From: Paraburkholderia aromaticivorans
GTDB lineage: Bacteria > Pseudomonadota > Gammaproteobacteria > Burkholderiales > Burkholderiaceae
Direction of reading: 5' to 3'
Assembly (NCBI RefSeq): GCF_012689525.1
Contig: NZ_CP051516.1
Location: 1,798,001-1,862,000 of the forward strand
Length of the DNA stretch: 64,000 nt
In this document: positions 25,132 through 32,333 of the stretch, piece by piece
Position numbering within the stretch: position 1 is the stretch's first letter
Layout of the letters: the number at the start of each line of letters is the position of its first letter
Position numbers and translations under genes: made by a program
The notes under the pieces: generated by a model
Seen by the model: only the letters and a program-made list of their open reading frames with translations
What the model was told of the DNA's origin: nothing
Database searches by the model: none

Positions 25132-25398
25132 ATGAGCGAATCCTCTTCCGAGGCTGTCCTGCGGGCCAGCAAGATTTTGGGCGGCAATGCCGCGCTTGCA
25201 CGAGCGATCGGCGTTAAACCGCCTACCGTCCAGCAATGGGTGAACGGCGAGCGTCCCGTACCCCCCAGTCGCTGCGTGGCCGTAGAGCGGCTCACCCACG
25301 GCGAGGTCACACGGAAGGAATTGCGTCCCGATGACTGGGCCGAGTACTGGCCCGAGCTCGAACTGGCTGAGCAATCGCCGCACGAGGAGGGCGTCTGA
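25132..25398 (+). CDS. Cro/YdaS-like repressor
   Basis: An 88-residue protein. GNAALARAIGVKPPTVQQWV followed by RPVPPSRCVAVERLT and LRPDDWAEYWPEL is the typical Cro/YdaS-type HTH of this phage class. It is the first gene from PR. The -10 box ends eight bases before the ATG and no ribosome-binding site exists, so the mRNA is probably leaderless. A further GGCAATGCC occurs inside the gene (25183-25191), perhaps by chance. Confidence 0.85.
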   Translation: MSESSSEAVLRASKILGGNAALARAIGVKPPTVQQWVNGERPVPPSRCVAVERLTHGEVTRKELRPDDWAEYWPELELAEQSPHEEGV

Positions 25399-25399
25399 C

Positions 25400-26017
25400 A
25401 TGCGGCGTATCCGATCGATGTTGGTGCCCGTGCGCGGGCAGATCCGCAAGCGTTCCGAGCGAGCGCCGCTTCCTGAGATGGGTGCATGGCTACCGTGGAT
25501 TCGTCCGCACGAGTCGGAAATCGTGCGGTTTCGCGATCGGATAGCGACCCGCCTGCGGATGCAAGCGGGCCTCGAAACGTTCGAAACCCAGTTCATCGCG
25601 GATGGCCACACTGGCGATGAATGGAAAGAGCTGCTCGCGCAGCGCGAACGAGAAGTCAAGCACTTCCACGAGATTGGCCTACGCCCCGTGTTCATTGAAG
25701 GGCCACTACCAATCGCGGATCGCGGCTTAACTACTCTGCAGTCGGATGTCGACTCGCTGTCCCGAACGGAGTCTGCCTCTCGACCAGGTCCGCGAACTTC
25801 TGAACCGCGACCGCGGTTTCTCGAACGATTGTTTCGTTTGAGGTCGAGCCTCGAAGCGCGGCATTCACTGCGCGACGATCCAGCACGTTCGCGACCGCTT
25901 GCGCGGGGAGAGTGCCCTGCTCGTGAAGTGCTCGAATCAGCGCCATTAAAACAAGCATTGTTGCGTCTTTTGGCGGCTCGTCTTCTCGAGGCGATTCGTT
26001 GGTCGAAGCGGTCATGA
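25400..26017 (+). CDS. internally deleted portal-like protein (mini-portal)
   Basis: The first ~110 of 205 residues resemble two separated parts of the lambda-type portal protein encoded at 38443. PEMGAWLPWIRPHESEIVRF matches the portal N-terminal region. The following MQAGLETFETQFIADG, with DEWKELLAQREREVKHF, matches its C-terminal region. About 400 residues in between are missing. After residue ~110 the frame is antisense to the minus-strand gene at 25731 and is probably not a conserved part. It sits one base after the cro stop codon, in the PR operon. Remnant or interfering portal fragment are both possible. Confidence 0.6.
   Translation: MRRIRSMLVPVRGQIRKRSERAPLPEMGAWLPWIRPHESEIVRFRDRIATRLRMQAGLETFETQFIADGHTGDEWKELLAQREREVKHFHEIGLRPVFIEGPLPIADRGLTTLQSDVDSLSRTESASRPGPRTSEPRPRFLERLFRLRSSLEARHSLRDDPARSRPLARGECPAREVLESAPLKQALLRLLAARLLEAIRWSKRS
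25731..26015 (-). CDS. hypothetical helical phage protein
   Basis: A 94-residue product starting MTASTNESPREDEPPKDATM, followed by helices (LVLMALIRALHEQGTLPAQA and IVRETAVAVQKFADLVE). AAGGGA precedes the ATG. It opposes the 3' part of the mini-portal ORF, so one of the two overlapping frames must be partly spurious; this one has the more protein-like composition. Confidence 0.5.
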   Translation of the reverse strand: MTASTNESPREDEPPKDATMLVLMALIRALHEQGTLPAQAVANVLDRRAVNAALRGSTSNETIVRETAVAVQKFADLVERQTPFGTASRHPTAE

Positions 26018-26141
26018 GGGTTTCCCTTTGTTGTGAAGCGGTGCGTGTGGAAGCCACCGATTCTAAACGGGGTGTGAACCCTCACCAATTCTGTCGTGAG
26101 CCGCTGAAGCAAGCGCCCGGCGGCGAGTAAGTTTTCGGGGA

Positions 26142-26162
26142 TTTGCATGGTGTCCATGCAAA
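26142..26162. promoter_or_regulatory. perfect 9+9 bp palindrome, likely operator
   Basis: TTTGCATGG-TGT-CCATGCAAA forms a perfect inverted repeat 43 bases before the HTH-type gene at 26206, between it and the divergent gene at 26015. It differs from the GGCAATGCC operators, so a second regulator is implied. It could also fold as an RNA hairpin, but only a short A/T run follows. Confidence 0.5.
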
Positions 26163-26205
26163 AAATTTTCGACGCCGGCCGACCGGTGTATCAAGAGGTG
26201 TAACG

Positions 26206-26607
26206 ATGACATTTCTCTATCGCGAAGATCCCAAACGTGCGGCGGGCGGCGCGCCTGGCGCCGACCCGCACTACGAAGAGCCGCGGTTGCGGTTTCTTCC
26301 GCGCGACCTGATCGACAGCTGCCAAACCTTCCGCGATGCATGCGTGCTCGCCTGGAAATATCGCCAGCACCCTGGCATGACCGAGACCTATCTCGCGTCC
26401 GTGTGCGATCTCACACAGCAGCATGTCTCCGAGTACTTCCAAGCCGCCGAGCGCGACGAGAAAGGGCGCAAGCGTCGCCAGTTGCCGGCCGACAAGGTCG
26501 GCATCGTGCAGCAGCAGCTCGGCAATTGCGCGATCGGTCAATGGCTCGCGCGCGACATGGCAGTGCGGCTAGTCGAGGAGTTCTTTGCTGTGGAGCACGC
26601 CCGGTGA
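26206..26607 (+). CDS. phage protein with HTH-like region
   Basis: A 133-residue protein starting MTFLYREDPKRAAGG. The middle (TETYLASVCDLTQQHVSEYF) looks like a helix-turn-helix, followed by basic residues KGRKRRQLP. AGAGG precedes the ATG. It overlaps the next gene by GTGA. A regulator of the early operon is inferred. Confidence 0.6.
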   Translation: MTFLYREDPKRAAGGAPGADPHYEEPRLRFLPRDLIDSCQTFRDACVLAWKYRQHPGMTETYLASVCDLTQQHVSEYFQAAERDEKGRKRRQLPADKVGIVQQQLGNCAIGQWLARDMAVRLVEEFFAVEHAR

Positions 26608-26792
26608 AGGAAGGCGAAGCCAAGAGGCGAACACAAGAGGCGTTGCGTACTGCGAGCGCCAGAGCAGGGGACAACGAGGAAGGGGTGAAGGCCGAGCTGC
26701 TGAGAATGGTGCAACGCGAACCTGCGTTACAGGAAGCGTTCCAGATGCTCGGGATTACACGCCTTTGGGAATCACAGAATCTTCGTCATTGA
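26604..26792 (+). CDS. small helical protein
   Basis: A 62-residue ORF from a GTG overlapping the previous stop (GTGA), with GGAG upstream. It is charged and helical (EALRTASARAGDNEEGVKAE). The tight coupling supports translation. No family is recognised. Confidence 0.5.
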   Translation: MKEGEAKRRTQEALRTASARAGDNEEGVKAELLRMVQREPALQEAFQMLGITRLWESQNLRH

Positions 26793-26803
26793 CCGGTGCA
26801 TTC

Positions 26804-26959
26804 ATGGATGTCCATCTGATTTCCACAGCGGCGCTGCGCGCCTTTGCGTTCGCAGGTATCGCGGTCGCATTCGTGCCGGCACTCGCGCGCAGTCGCGTGC
26901 CGTTCGGCGTCACGTTCGTCGTCGCACTCATGGCCACGGCAGTTCTCTGGAGCAACTGA
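26804..26959 (+). CDS. small two-TM protein
   Basis: A 51-residue product with two hydrophobic segments (AFAFAGIAVAFVPAL and FGVTFVVALMATAVLW) joined by a short basic loop. It lies between two translated early genes, and GGAG for the next gene lies inside its end. Function is unknown. Confidence 0.5.
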   Translation: MDVHLISTAALRAFAFAGIAVAFVPALARSRVPFGVTFVVALMATAVLWSN

Positions 26960-26960
26960 C

Positions 26961-27239
26961 GTGTCCCATCACCTCACCAATCTCACTTGGGATATCGACG
27001 GATCGAGCGCCGCATTGTCCGGTCACGGCCTGCTCGTGTTGCTTCGTCTGGCGCATCTGAGCACGCAAAGCACAGGCGAATGCGCGGTGTCGGTGCCCGA
27101 GCTGGCAGTCAAATGCCGCATGTCGGACAGCGGTGTTCGTCGCCAGATCAAGCTGCTCGAGGAGATGGGTCTCGTCATGCAGTTCCGCGAAGGACGCAGG
27201 ACGTACTTCCGAATCGATGTGGCGCGTCGCGATGCCTGA
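26961..27239 (+). CDS. winged-helix DNA-binding phage protein
   Basis: A 92-residue protein from a GTG start preceded by GGAG. LTNLTWDIDGSSAALSGHGL opens the fold. SVPELAVKCRMSDSGVRRQI followed by KLLEEMGLVMQFREGRRTYF is a classic winged helix. It stands just before the nuclease and replication genes, so a role in replication control is inferred. Confidence 0.7.
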   Translation: MSHHLTNLTWDIDGSSAALSGHGLLVLLRLAHLSTQSTGECAVSVPELAVKCRMSDSGVRRQIKLLEEMGLVMQFREGRRTYFRIDVARRDA

Positions 27240-27804
27240 GTTCAATAAGCAACGCGCTGCTGCGCGACGGCCAATGAACGCTGGCCTCGTCGAGGCGGCG
27301 ATCCGGCGGCACGTCGACCACCGCGCCAACACGCTCATCCCCGAGGCCGCGATCCGCTATGGCCTCGGCGGCAAGATCGGCGAATATCGCGCCGACTTCA
27401 TGATGGTCACGCGAGCCGGTTACGGCACCGAGCTCGAAGTGAAGGTCTCGCGAGCGGACTGGCGAGCGGATCTCGGCAAACCTAAGTGGGTTGGAATGCC
27501 TGCATGGGTCACGCGTTTCATTTACGTCGTGCCGATCGATCTCGGCATTCCCGCTTTTGTGCCCGAGCACGCCGGCATCTGGCATGTGCGACCGCGGCCG
27601 CCGCAATACGCAGCATGGGAGGGACCGACGAGACCTGACGGGCTTGAGATCGTCGTCGCACGCGCCCCGCACGTGCTCGGGCGCGAGAAGGTGCCGCTGG
27701 TGGTGATGGGCACGTGGCTTCGCAACTTGTACTACCGCTATTGGGACCAACGCATCCACGCTGAAGGCCGGATGGCGAAGTTTGTAAGGGAAGGTGTCGC
27801 ATGA
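27232..27804 (+). CDS. PD-(D/E)XK-type nuclease-like protein
   Basis: A 190-residue protein. The segment EYRADFMMV ... ELEVKVSRADWRADLGKPKW gives the Asp plus Glu-x-Lys arrangement of PD-(D/E)XK enzymes and resembles MmcB-like DNA-repair proteins. FIYVVPIDL follows as in that group. Eight bases overlap the previous gene and four the next. Nuclease activity is inferred, not shown. Confidence 0.65.
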   Translation: MPEFNKQRAAARRPMNAGLVEAAIRRHVDHRANTLIPEAAIRYGLGGKIGEYRADFMMVTRAGYGTELEVKVSRADWRADLGKPKWVGMPAWVTRFIYVVPIDLGIPAFVPEHAGIWHVRPRPPQYAAWEGPTRPDGLEIVVARAPHVLGREKVPLVVMGTWLRNLYYRYWDQRIHAEGRMAKFVREGVA

Positions 27805-28991
27805 GGGTCGCAGACTTACTGCGTGAGCTCGGGCGCCCGATCGCGTATTACCCATATTTGGCGCGCTATCTGGGCGGTGTGAATGCAACCGTGTTCTTCT
27901 GTCAGATCTTCTATTGGCAGGACAAGGCAACAAGTGAGCTGGGCGTCCACAAGACGTCGGCCGAGCTCGAGAACGAGACTGGCCTGTCCTACGAAGAGCA
28001 GCGCTCGGCGCGCGCTGCGTTGCGCTCAAAGGGCGTGCTGATTGAGACCGAGAAGCGCATCGAGCACAAGATTTATTTTCGCGTCGACGAGGATGCGCTC
28101 GAACAATTGCTGGCGTCCGGACCGAGCGCCAAAAAGGCGCGTAAGCCGCGCGTTTCGAAGTCGAAAGAACCGTCACCACCATCTGGTGAAAGTCCATCTC
28201 CCGAAATGGGAAAAGTCCATTTCGGGGAATTGGAAAAGTCCAATCCGGGAAATGGTGAAAGTCCATCTCGCGAACTGGACGAAGTCCAACCCGCGAACAC
28301 GGGAAACCCTTCTCCGCCGAGCGGGCAAAACCCTGTCCGGGGGGAGGGAAGTTCCCAGGTCGTTAACGATGGTGTGACTACAGCAGAGACTACAGCAGCA
28401 GCAACGCGCGGGAGCGATGCTGTGGACAACTCGGCTGCCGCTGCTGCTGCAACTTCTGAAAGCGAAAAACCAAACACCGAGCTCGAGCTCACCGCGTTGC
28501 TGATCGCACTGGAGCATGCCCGTGGCAAAGAGCTTGTGATCGACCGGAGCCGCGATCGCGCCCACGTGCTGACGTGGGGCGGCAAGGGCGTGACGGCCCA
28601 GCAGCTGCGAGAGGCGCACGCGCTGGCGGTGGCGGCGCGCAAACGCGACGGTGACGAGCGGCCGGCGTACGTGGGGTTCGTTGCAACGTTCGTCGATCAA
28701 GCGATCGCGCCGCCGTCTGCAGGCACGGCAAGCCCGGCAACAGAACCGGACGACTGGTACCGCACGCAGCTTGGCGTGGAGGCACGCGCCGCCGAACTCT
28801 CCATGCGCGAACGAAAGGCCGACGAGGACTGGCGTGCGTACCGGGTGCTGGTTGCGAAGGCGTCGCGCGAGCACCGGGCAATCGAATTCGTGCTGGCGGA
28901 CGCGCAGCGCTTCAATTCCATCGCCCTTTGCCAATTCGCGCGCACGACGTTCGGTGATGCGCTCATGCCTGTGGACGACTACGCCTCATGA
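27801..28991 (+). CDS. phage replication initiator (lambda O-like position)
   Basis: A 396-residue protein. The N-terminal ~100 residues resemble a winged helix (YYPYLARYLGGVNATVFFCQ, then LENETGLSYEEQRSARAALR). A low-complexity Ser/Pro/Ala-rich middle and a helical C-terminus follow. The middle is encoded by five 23-bp iterons, the arrangement of lambda O where the origin lies inside the gene. No helicase or loader gene is adjacent, so the partner is unknown. Confidence 0.7.
   Translation: MRVADLLRELGRPIAYYPYLARYLGGVNATVFFCQIFYWQDKATSELGVHKTSAELENETGLSYEEQRSARAALRSKGVLIETEKRIEHKIYFRVDEDALEQLLASGPSAKKARKPRVSKSKEPSPPSGESPSPEMGKVHFGELEKSNPGNGESPSRELDEVQPANTGNPSPPSGQNPVRGEGSSQVVNDGVTTAETTAAATRGSDAVDNSAAAAAATSESEKPNTELELTALLIALEHARGKELVIDRSRDRAHVLTWGGKGVTAQQLREAHALAVAARKRDGDERPAYVGFVATFVDQAIAPPSAGTASPATEPDDWYRTQLGVEARAAELSMRERKADEDWRAYRVLVAKASREHRAIEFVLADAQRFNSIALCQFARTTFGDALMPVDDYAS
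28191..28305 (+). repeat. five 23-bp iterons, candidate replication origin
   Basis: AGTCCA recurs at 28191, 28214, 28237, 28260 and 28283, exactly every 23 bases. Each copy is followed by similar sequence (T/A-rich pair, then CGGGAAATGG-like) in units 1-4, while the fifth is partial. A 23-base period is not a multiple of three, so the repeat cannot come from a repeated protein motif. Initiator binding sites are the likely meaning. Confidence 0.75.
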
Positions 28992-29212
28992 GCGCGCAGA
29001 CCGAAAACGCATTCTGGCTCGTCTGGTCGCCGACCGGCAGCGCGCCGCCGCGGTACCGCCATGCGAGCAAGCAGAGCGCCGTCACCGAAGCAGAGCGACT
29101 CGCGCGCGCTCACCCGGGCCAATTGTTCGTCGTGCTCGAGCCGATCGCCGGGCGGCGCGTGGACAACATGGTTCGCACGACCTACGTCGACGAGAAGGAG
29201 ATTCCGTTCTGA
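28988..29212 (+). CDS. hypothetical phage protein
   Basis: A 74-residue product whose ATG overlaps the replication gene stop (ATGA). NAFWLVWSPTGSAPPRYRHA and PGQLFVVLEPIAGR are typical of a small phage family seen in early operons, but I know no function for it. Confidence 0.6.
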   Translation: MSAQTENAFWLVWSPTGSAPPRYRHASKQSAVTEAERLARAHPGQLFVVLEPIAGRRVDNMVRTTYVDEKEIPF

Positions 29213-29796
29213 TGAGCAAGGGCACCGTCCGTTTCCCTGAGAGCGCGATCGTCGACGGCCGCATTGGCACGTCGCGCATTGCATCAACCGTCGCTGAGGC
29301 GGCCGCGCGCCTTAGGTCAGCATACGTTGATCCGTTCGTCGAACCCCTCGACCCAACTATCGCGCAACTGACGGGCCGCCTGAAACCCCTTCCGGGCCCG
29401 GCATTTGTGATCCGCGAATCGACTGTCCGCGCTGACGCCAGTCCGATCGAACGCATGCAACAGCTGGGCCGTCTTCCGCGCGGCCGCATGAACAAGACCG
29501 AGGCCGCATACGAGTTCGAGGTACTGAAGCCGCAACTGCACGCCGGCGAGATCCTGTTCTACCGCTTCGAGGCGATCAAGCTGCGTCTCGCAGACAACAC
29601 GTTCATCACCATCGATTTTCCAGTCATCAACGCCGCCGGCCAGCTCGAGTTCCGAGAGGTGAAAGGCCGTTGGACAGACGACGCGCGCGCGAAGACGAAG
29701 ATCGCCGCGGCGCAATACCCGTTTCGTTTTATCGCCATTCATCGCGTGGGCCGACACGGCTGGCGCTCTGAAGACCTCACCAGCCGCAGCTGGTGA
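29212..29796 (+). CDS. DUF1064 family, PD-(D/E)XK-like phage endonuclease
   Basis: A 194-residue product with ATG overlapping the previous stop (TGATG). The C-terminal ~105 residues (MNKTEAAYEFEVL, FEAIKLRLADNTFITIDF, LEFREVKGRW) match DUF1064. Relatives were proposed as Holliday-junction-type or restriction-like nucleases. The N-terminal ~90 residues are an extra region. Likely involved in replication or recombination. Confidence 0.75.
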   Translation: MSKGTVRFPESAIVDGRIGTSRIASTVAEAAARLRSAYVDPFVEPLDPTIAQLTGRLKPLPGPAFVIRESTVRADASPIERMQQLGRLPRGRMNKTEAAYEFEVLKPQLHAGEILFYRFEAIKLRLADNTFITIDFPVINAAGQLEFREVKGRWTDDARAKTKIAAAQYPFRFIAIHRVGRHGWRSEDLTSRSW

Positions 29797-29822
29797 TTAC
29801 CCACACCCACAGGAGCAACGCC

Positions 29823-30059
29823 ATGACTGTCCGCGCAAAATTCCAAGTCAAGTCCATCACTAAAGAGAGGCATTGGGACGTTAAGAAAGGACACATTCAC
29901 ACGGTGAAGTTGATCCCGGTGGTGAGCGGCTCGCCCGAGAATGACTCCTTTTTCACAGCCACACCGTGCGGCGACATCTCGCTTGGGGTAGTCAATGCTG
30001 AGACCGGTAGCCAGTTCGAGCTGGGCGCCGAGTACTACGTCGACTTCACGCCGGCCTGA
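29823..30059 (+). CDS. hypothetical small phage protein
   Basis: A 78-residue product starting MTVRAKFQVKSITKERHWDV, beta-rich and Cys-poor. AGGAG precedes the ATG. It resembles small conserved proteins of beta- and gammaproteobacterial phages, but I cannot assign a role. Confidence 0.6.
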   Translation: MTVRAKFQVKSITKERHWDVKKGHIHTVKLIPVVSGSPENDSFFTATPCGDISLGVVNAETGSQFELGAEYYVDFTPA

Positions 30060-30065
30060 CGCACC

Positions 30066-30419
30066 ATGCGAATGACGTTCATCGTCCCCGCGTCATTCAC
30101 CGTGTACGGCGTGCCGCAGAAGGAGCGGCCGCCGTGCCTGATTCAGTGCGACGTCGTCGAGCTCGTGCGCAGCTTCGCGCATTCGCCGTGGAAATTCCGG
30201 AACTCATTGCGCCGCGGTCTGCGCGTCAGCTACTCAGCATACGTCCGGCTGCCGGCGTGGATCACGCCGCCGGAGAACTGGCCACGGCTGGAATCCGGCG
30301 AGGTCGAACTACGCGTGCCGTTGCATTTCAATCAGCGCGTGGTGCTGCCGGAGTTTCCGCCGGACCGTAACAGCGTGCGCATCGACGACGTGCTGAAGCT
30401 GCGAGGCGATCCATGTTGA
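30066..30419 (+). CDS. hypothetical phage protein
   Basis: A 117-residue soluble protein with many Pro and Arg residues (PASFTVYGVPQKERPPCLIQ near the start). A second ATG four codons in is an alternative start. It overlaps the next gene by seven bases. No family is recognised. Confidence 0.55.
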   Translation: MRMTFIVPASFTVYGVPQKERPPCLIQCDVVELVRSFAHSPWKFRNSLRRGLRVSYSAYVRLPAWITPPENWPRLESGEVELRVPLHFNQRVVLPEFPPDRNSVRIDDVLKLRGDPC

Positions 30420-30877
30420 CGCGAAAGAAGCCGCTGGTCAGCAGGACGCCGCTGAAGCGTACCGCGCCGATCGGACATCGGCCGGCGCCGAGCAGTTCGC
30501 TCACGCGCACGAAGATTTTCGTCAAGTCGCCATTCAAGCGCAAAGCGCGGAAGAAGCGAAGCTGGCACGACGCGAAGATGCGCAACGCTTGCAACCGCCA
30601 GATCTGCTATCTGCGCGTGCCGGACCTCTGCCGGCGGCTGGATACTGAAGAGACGATTGTGCCCGCGCATTCCAACGAGAGCGCGCATGGCAAGGCAGGG
30701 CAGCGTAAGGCCGATGACAGATACACCGTCCCCGCGTGTGGCCTCTGCCATTACTGGCTCGACTTCGGCGGCGCGGCGCAGTTGCTGAAGTTCAAGACAT
30801 GGCGGCGCGCATATAGGGAATGGTCGACGGTGCGCGACGGCGTGCCCGATGAATCAGTGGGAGACATCGATGGATAA
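30413..30877 (+). CDS. DUF1364/HNH-like nuclease-domain protein
   Basis: A 154-residue protein. Lys/Arg-rich first 55 residues are followed by MRNACNRQICYLRVPDLCRR, TIVPAHSNES and VPACGLCHYWLD, the Cys/His layout of DUF1364 phage proteins, annotated as nuclease-domain proteins. Zinc binding by the Cys groups and DNA cleavage are inferred. Located in the recombination part of the early operon. Confidence 0.7.
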   Translation: MLTRKKPLVSRTPLKRTAPIGHRPAPSSSLTRTKIFVKSPFKRKARKKRSWHDAKMRNACNRQICYLRVPDLCRRLDTEETIVPAHSNESAHGKAGQRKADDRYTVPACGLCHYWLDFGGAAQLLKFKTWRRAYREWSTVRDGVPDESVGDIDG

Positions 30878-31484
30878 ACAGCAAGCCGGCCGCGCTCCAG
30901 ATTGGAGCCCCGCTGAGGACGCGCTGGTCTGCAAGATGTGGAGAGCCGGTGTTCCCGTGAAGGGAATGCTGAAGCGTCTGCCGCTGCGCACCGAATCGGC
31001 GATCAGGAAGCGCAGAGAGAAGCTCGCCGCCGAGGCAGGTCTAGAGCTGCGCCTCGTATTCGGCGGCGCGGCACCAAAGCGTCTGACGACGCCGAAGATC
31101 TGGAAGGTGCTGATGCGCAGACCATGCACGCGCGCACAGATAGAGCGCCTTGCGAAGGCATGCAAGTGCTCAGTCACAGCTTTCATCAAAGAAAACCGTG
31201 CCGACATTCACGTTTGTGGCTGGACCGCGCCCGACGATCACGGCCGGCGCGCCGAGATATTTGCCGCAGGTGCTGGCGCGGACGTGCTCAGACCGCCGCG
31301 GCAATCGCGGGCCGAGATCTATCAGCGTTGGTGGCAGCGCCTGAAACGTGAGCGGCCGGACGTGGCAGGGCATCGCGTCGCGCGTGACAACCACCGACGG
31401 TTAATGCAGTCGGGCAAGTTGATCCGGCGTGATCCCGCTGCGATCGCGCTCTTTGGTGACGCCGGCGGCGCGCAGAGCGAATGA
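30849..31484 (+). CDS. SANT/Myb-like HTH phage protein
   Basis: A 211-residue protein with WSPAEDALVCKMWRAGVPVK followed by RTESAIRKRREKLA, a Myb/SANT-type or resolvase-like helix-turn-helix. The C-terminal half is basic (SRAEIYQRWWQRLKRERPD). It overlaps the previous gene by 29 bases. An internal start at 30870 (MDKQQ) is possible. DNA-binding regulator or accessory replication protein. Confidence 0.6.
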   Translation: MNQWETSMDKQQAGRAPDWSPAEDALVCKMWRAGVPVKGMLKRLPLRTESAIRKRREKLAAEAGLELRLVFGGAAPKRLTTPKIWKVLMRRPCTRAQIERLAKACKCSVTAFIKENRADIHVCGWTAPDDHGRRAEIFAAGAGADVLRPPRQSRAEIYQRWWQRLKRERPDVAGHRVARDNHRRLMQSGKLIRRDPAAIALFGDAGGAQSE

Positions 31485-31672
31485 GCGAACCGCTCGAGTG
31501 GTGGGAGTACGGGGATCCCGCAGACGTGCTCGAGCGCCGTGAGTCGGAGAGGTGCATCGGTTGCCAGCATGCGGTACCGCGTGAAGATCCATTCGGCGGC
31601 GTGCGGATGGTTTGCAGGAAGGGCAGGAAATACGGAAAGCGCTGCGCGCAATATAGGAACAGCAATGACTGA
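31481..31672 (+). CDS. small Cys-containing phage protein
   Basis: A 63-residue product whose ATG overlaps the previous stop (ATGA). Four Cys residues (CIGC, then MVCRKG and RCAQY) suggest a zinc site. It overlaps the next gene by eight bases. No family is recognised. Confidence 0.6.
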   Translation: MSEPLEWWEYGDPADVLERRESERCIGCQHAVPREDPFGGVRMVCRKGRKYGKRCAQYRNSND

Positions 31673-32285
31673 AGCCACAACACTTTTTCGCACGCCGCAG
31701 GCGGCGCTCGTCTTCGCATTCAACTATTCCATGCAACAGCAGGGGCGGCCGCTTATGGATCGTCTCGCCGCGCCGGCGGCGCGTGCAGGGAAAGGTCTAT
31801 CCGGAATGGACGGCGCCGGGCAGGCGGGGATGATCCGCCGTGAGATATCCAATCTATCGAGGTTCGAAGAGGCGGCGATGATCGCGCGTTTTGCACCGCG
31901 CACAATCCCTTGCAGCTGCCGCAGCGCTTGCTGCGCCGGATACAGGCTCAATCCGGACTGGGACTACGCGATCGCCACCCTTGAAGGCGGCGCGCAATCG
32001 GTATTGTCGGGCCACGTTTCCCACTACCGGCTGCGCCGCAAGCTTGTGGAGCAGGTATTCGGCGTGAAGGTCGTTTTAAAGGACCTTGCCGAGCAGTGTG
32101 GGGTTCATCCTAACACTGCAACTGAGCACCGCCGCCTCATCCGACTATGGATATCCGGCGATAAGGCGAGACACGAAAAGAGCGGTCGCGAGGCTATGCC
32201 AGCGGTGGACGGTATTGAGTCGGCGGCAAGAAAGAAGATCGATAGCATCCTAAGCGCCCGAGGACTCATTGGCGACGAAGCGTAA
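31665..32285 (+). CDS. HTH/zinc protein, possible late-gene regulator
   Basis: A 206-residue protein starting MTEATTLFRTPQAALVFAFN. A Cys cluster (CSCRSACCAG) and an HTH (LKDLAEQCGVHPNTATEHRR) are visible. It is the last gene of the early operon, just before the accessory segment and the late genes, the usual position of Q-type antiterminators or late activators. The role is therefore inferred from place and domains, not from a clear family match. Confidence 0.55.
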   Translation: MTEATTLFRTPQAALVFAFNYSMQQQGRPLMDRLAAPAARAGKGLSGMDGAGQAGMIRREISNLSRFEEAAMIARFAPRTIPCSCRSACCAGYRLNPDWDYAIATLEGGAQSVLSGHVSHYRLRRKLVEQVFGVKVVLKDLAEQCGVHPNTATEHRRLIRLWISGDKARHEKSGREAMPAVDGIESAARKKIDSILSARGLIGDEA

Positions 32286-32333
32286 TCAGTTCGATCACGG
32301 GAAGAGATACTGGCCGAATCTGTTACGCTATTC

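Noticed and set aside
25850..26017. C-terminal half of the mini-portal ORF as a real domain
   Set aside because: It is Arg/Leu-rich antisense of the better supported minus-strand gene at 25731-26015.
28191..28305. Possible CRISPR or protein repeat
   Set aside because: Units are adjacent without unique spacers and the period of 23 does not fit codons, so iterons are the better reading.
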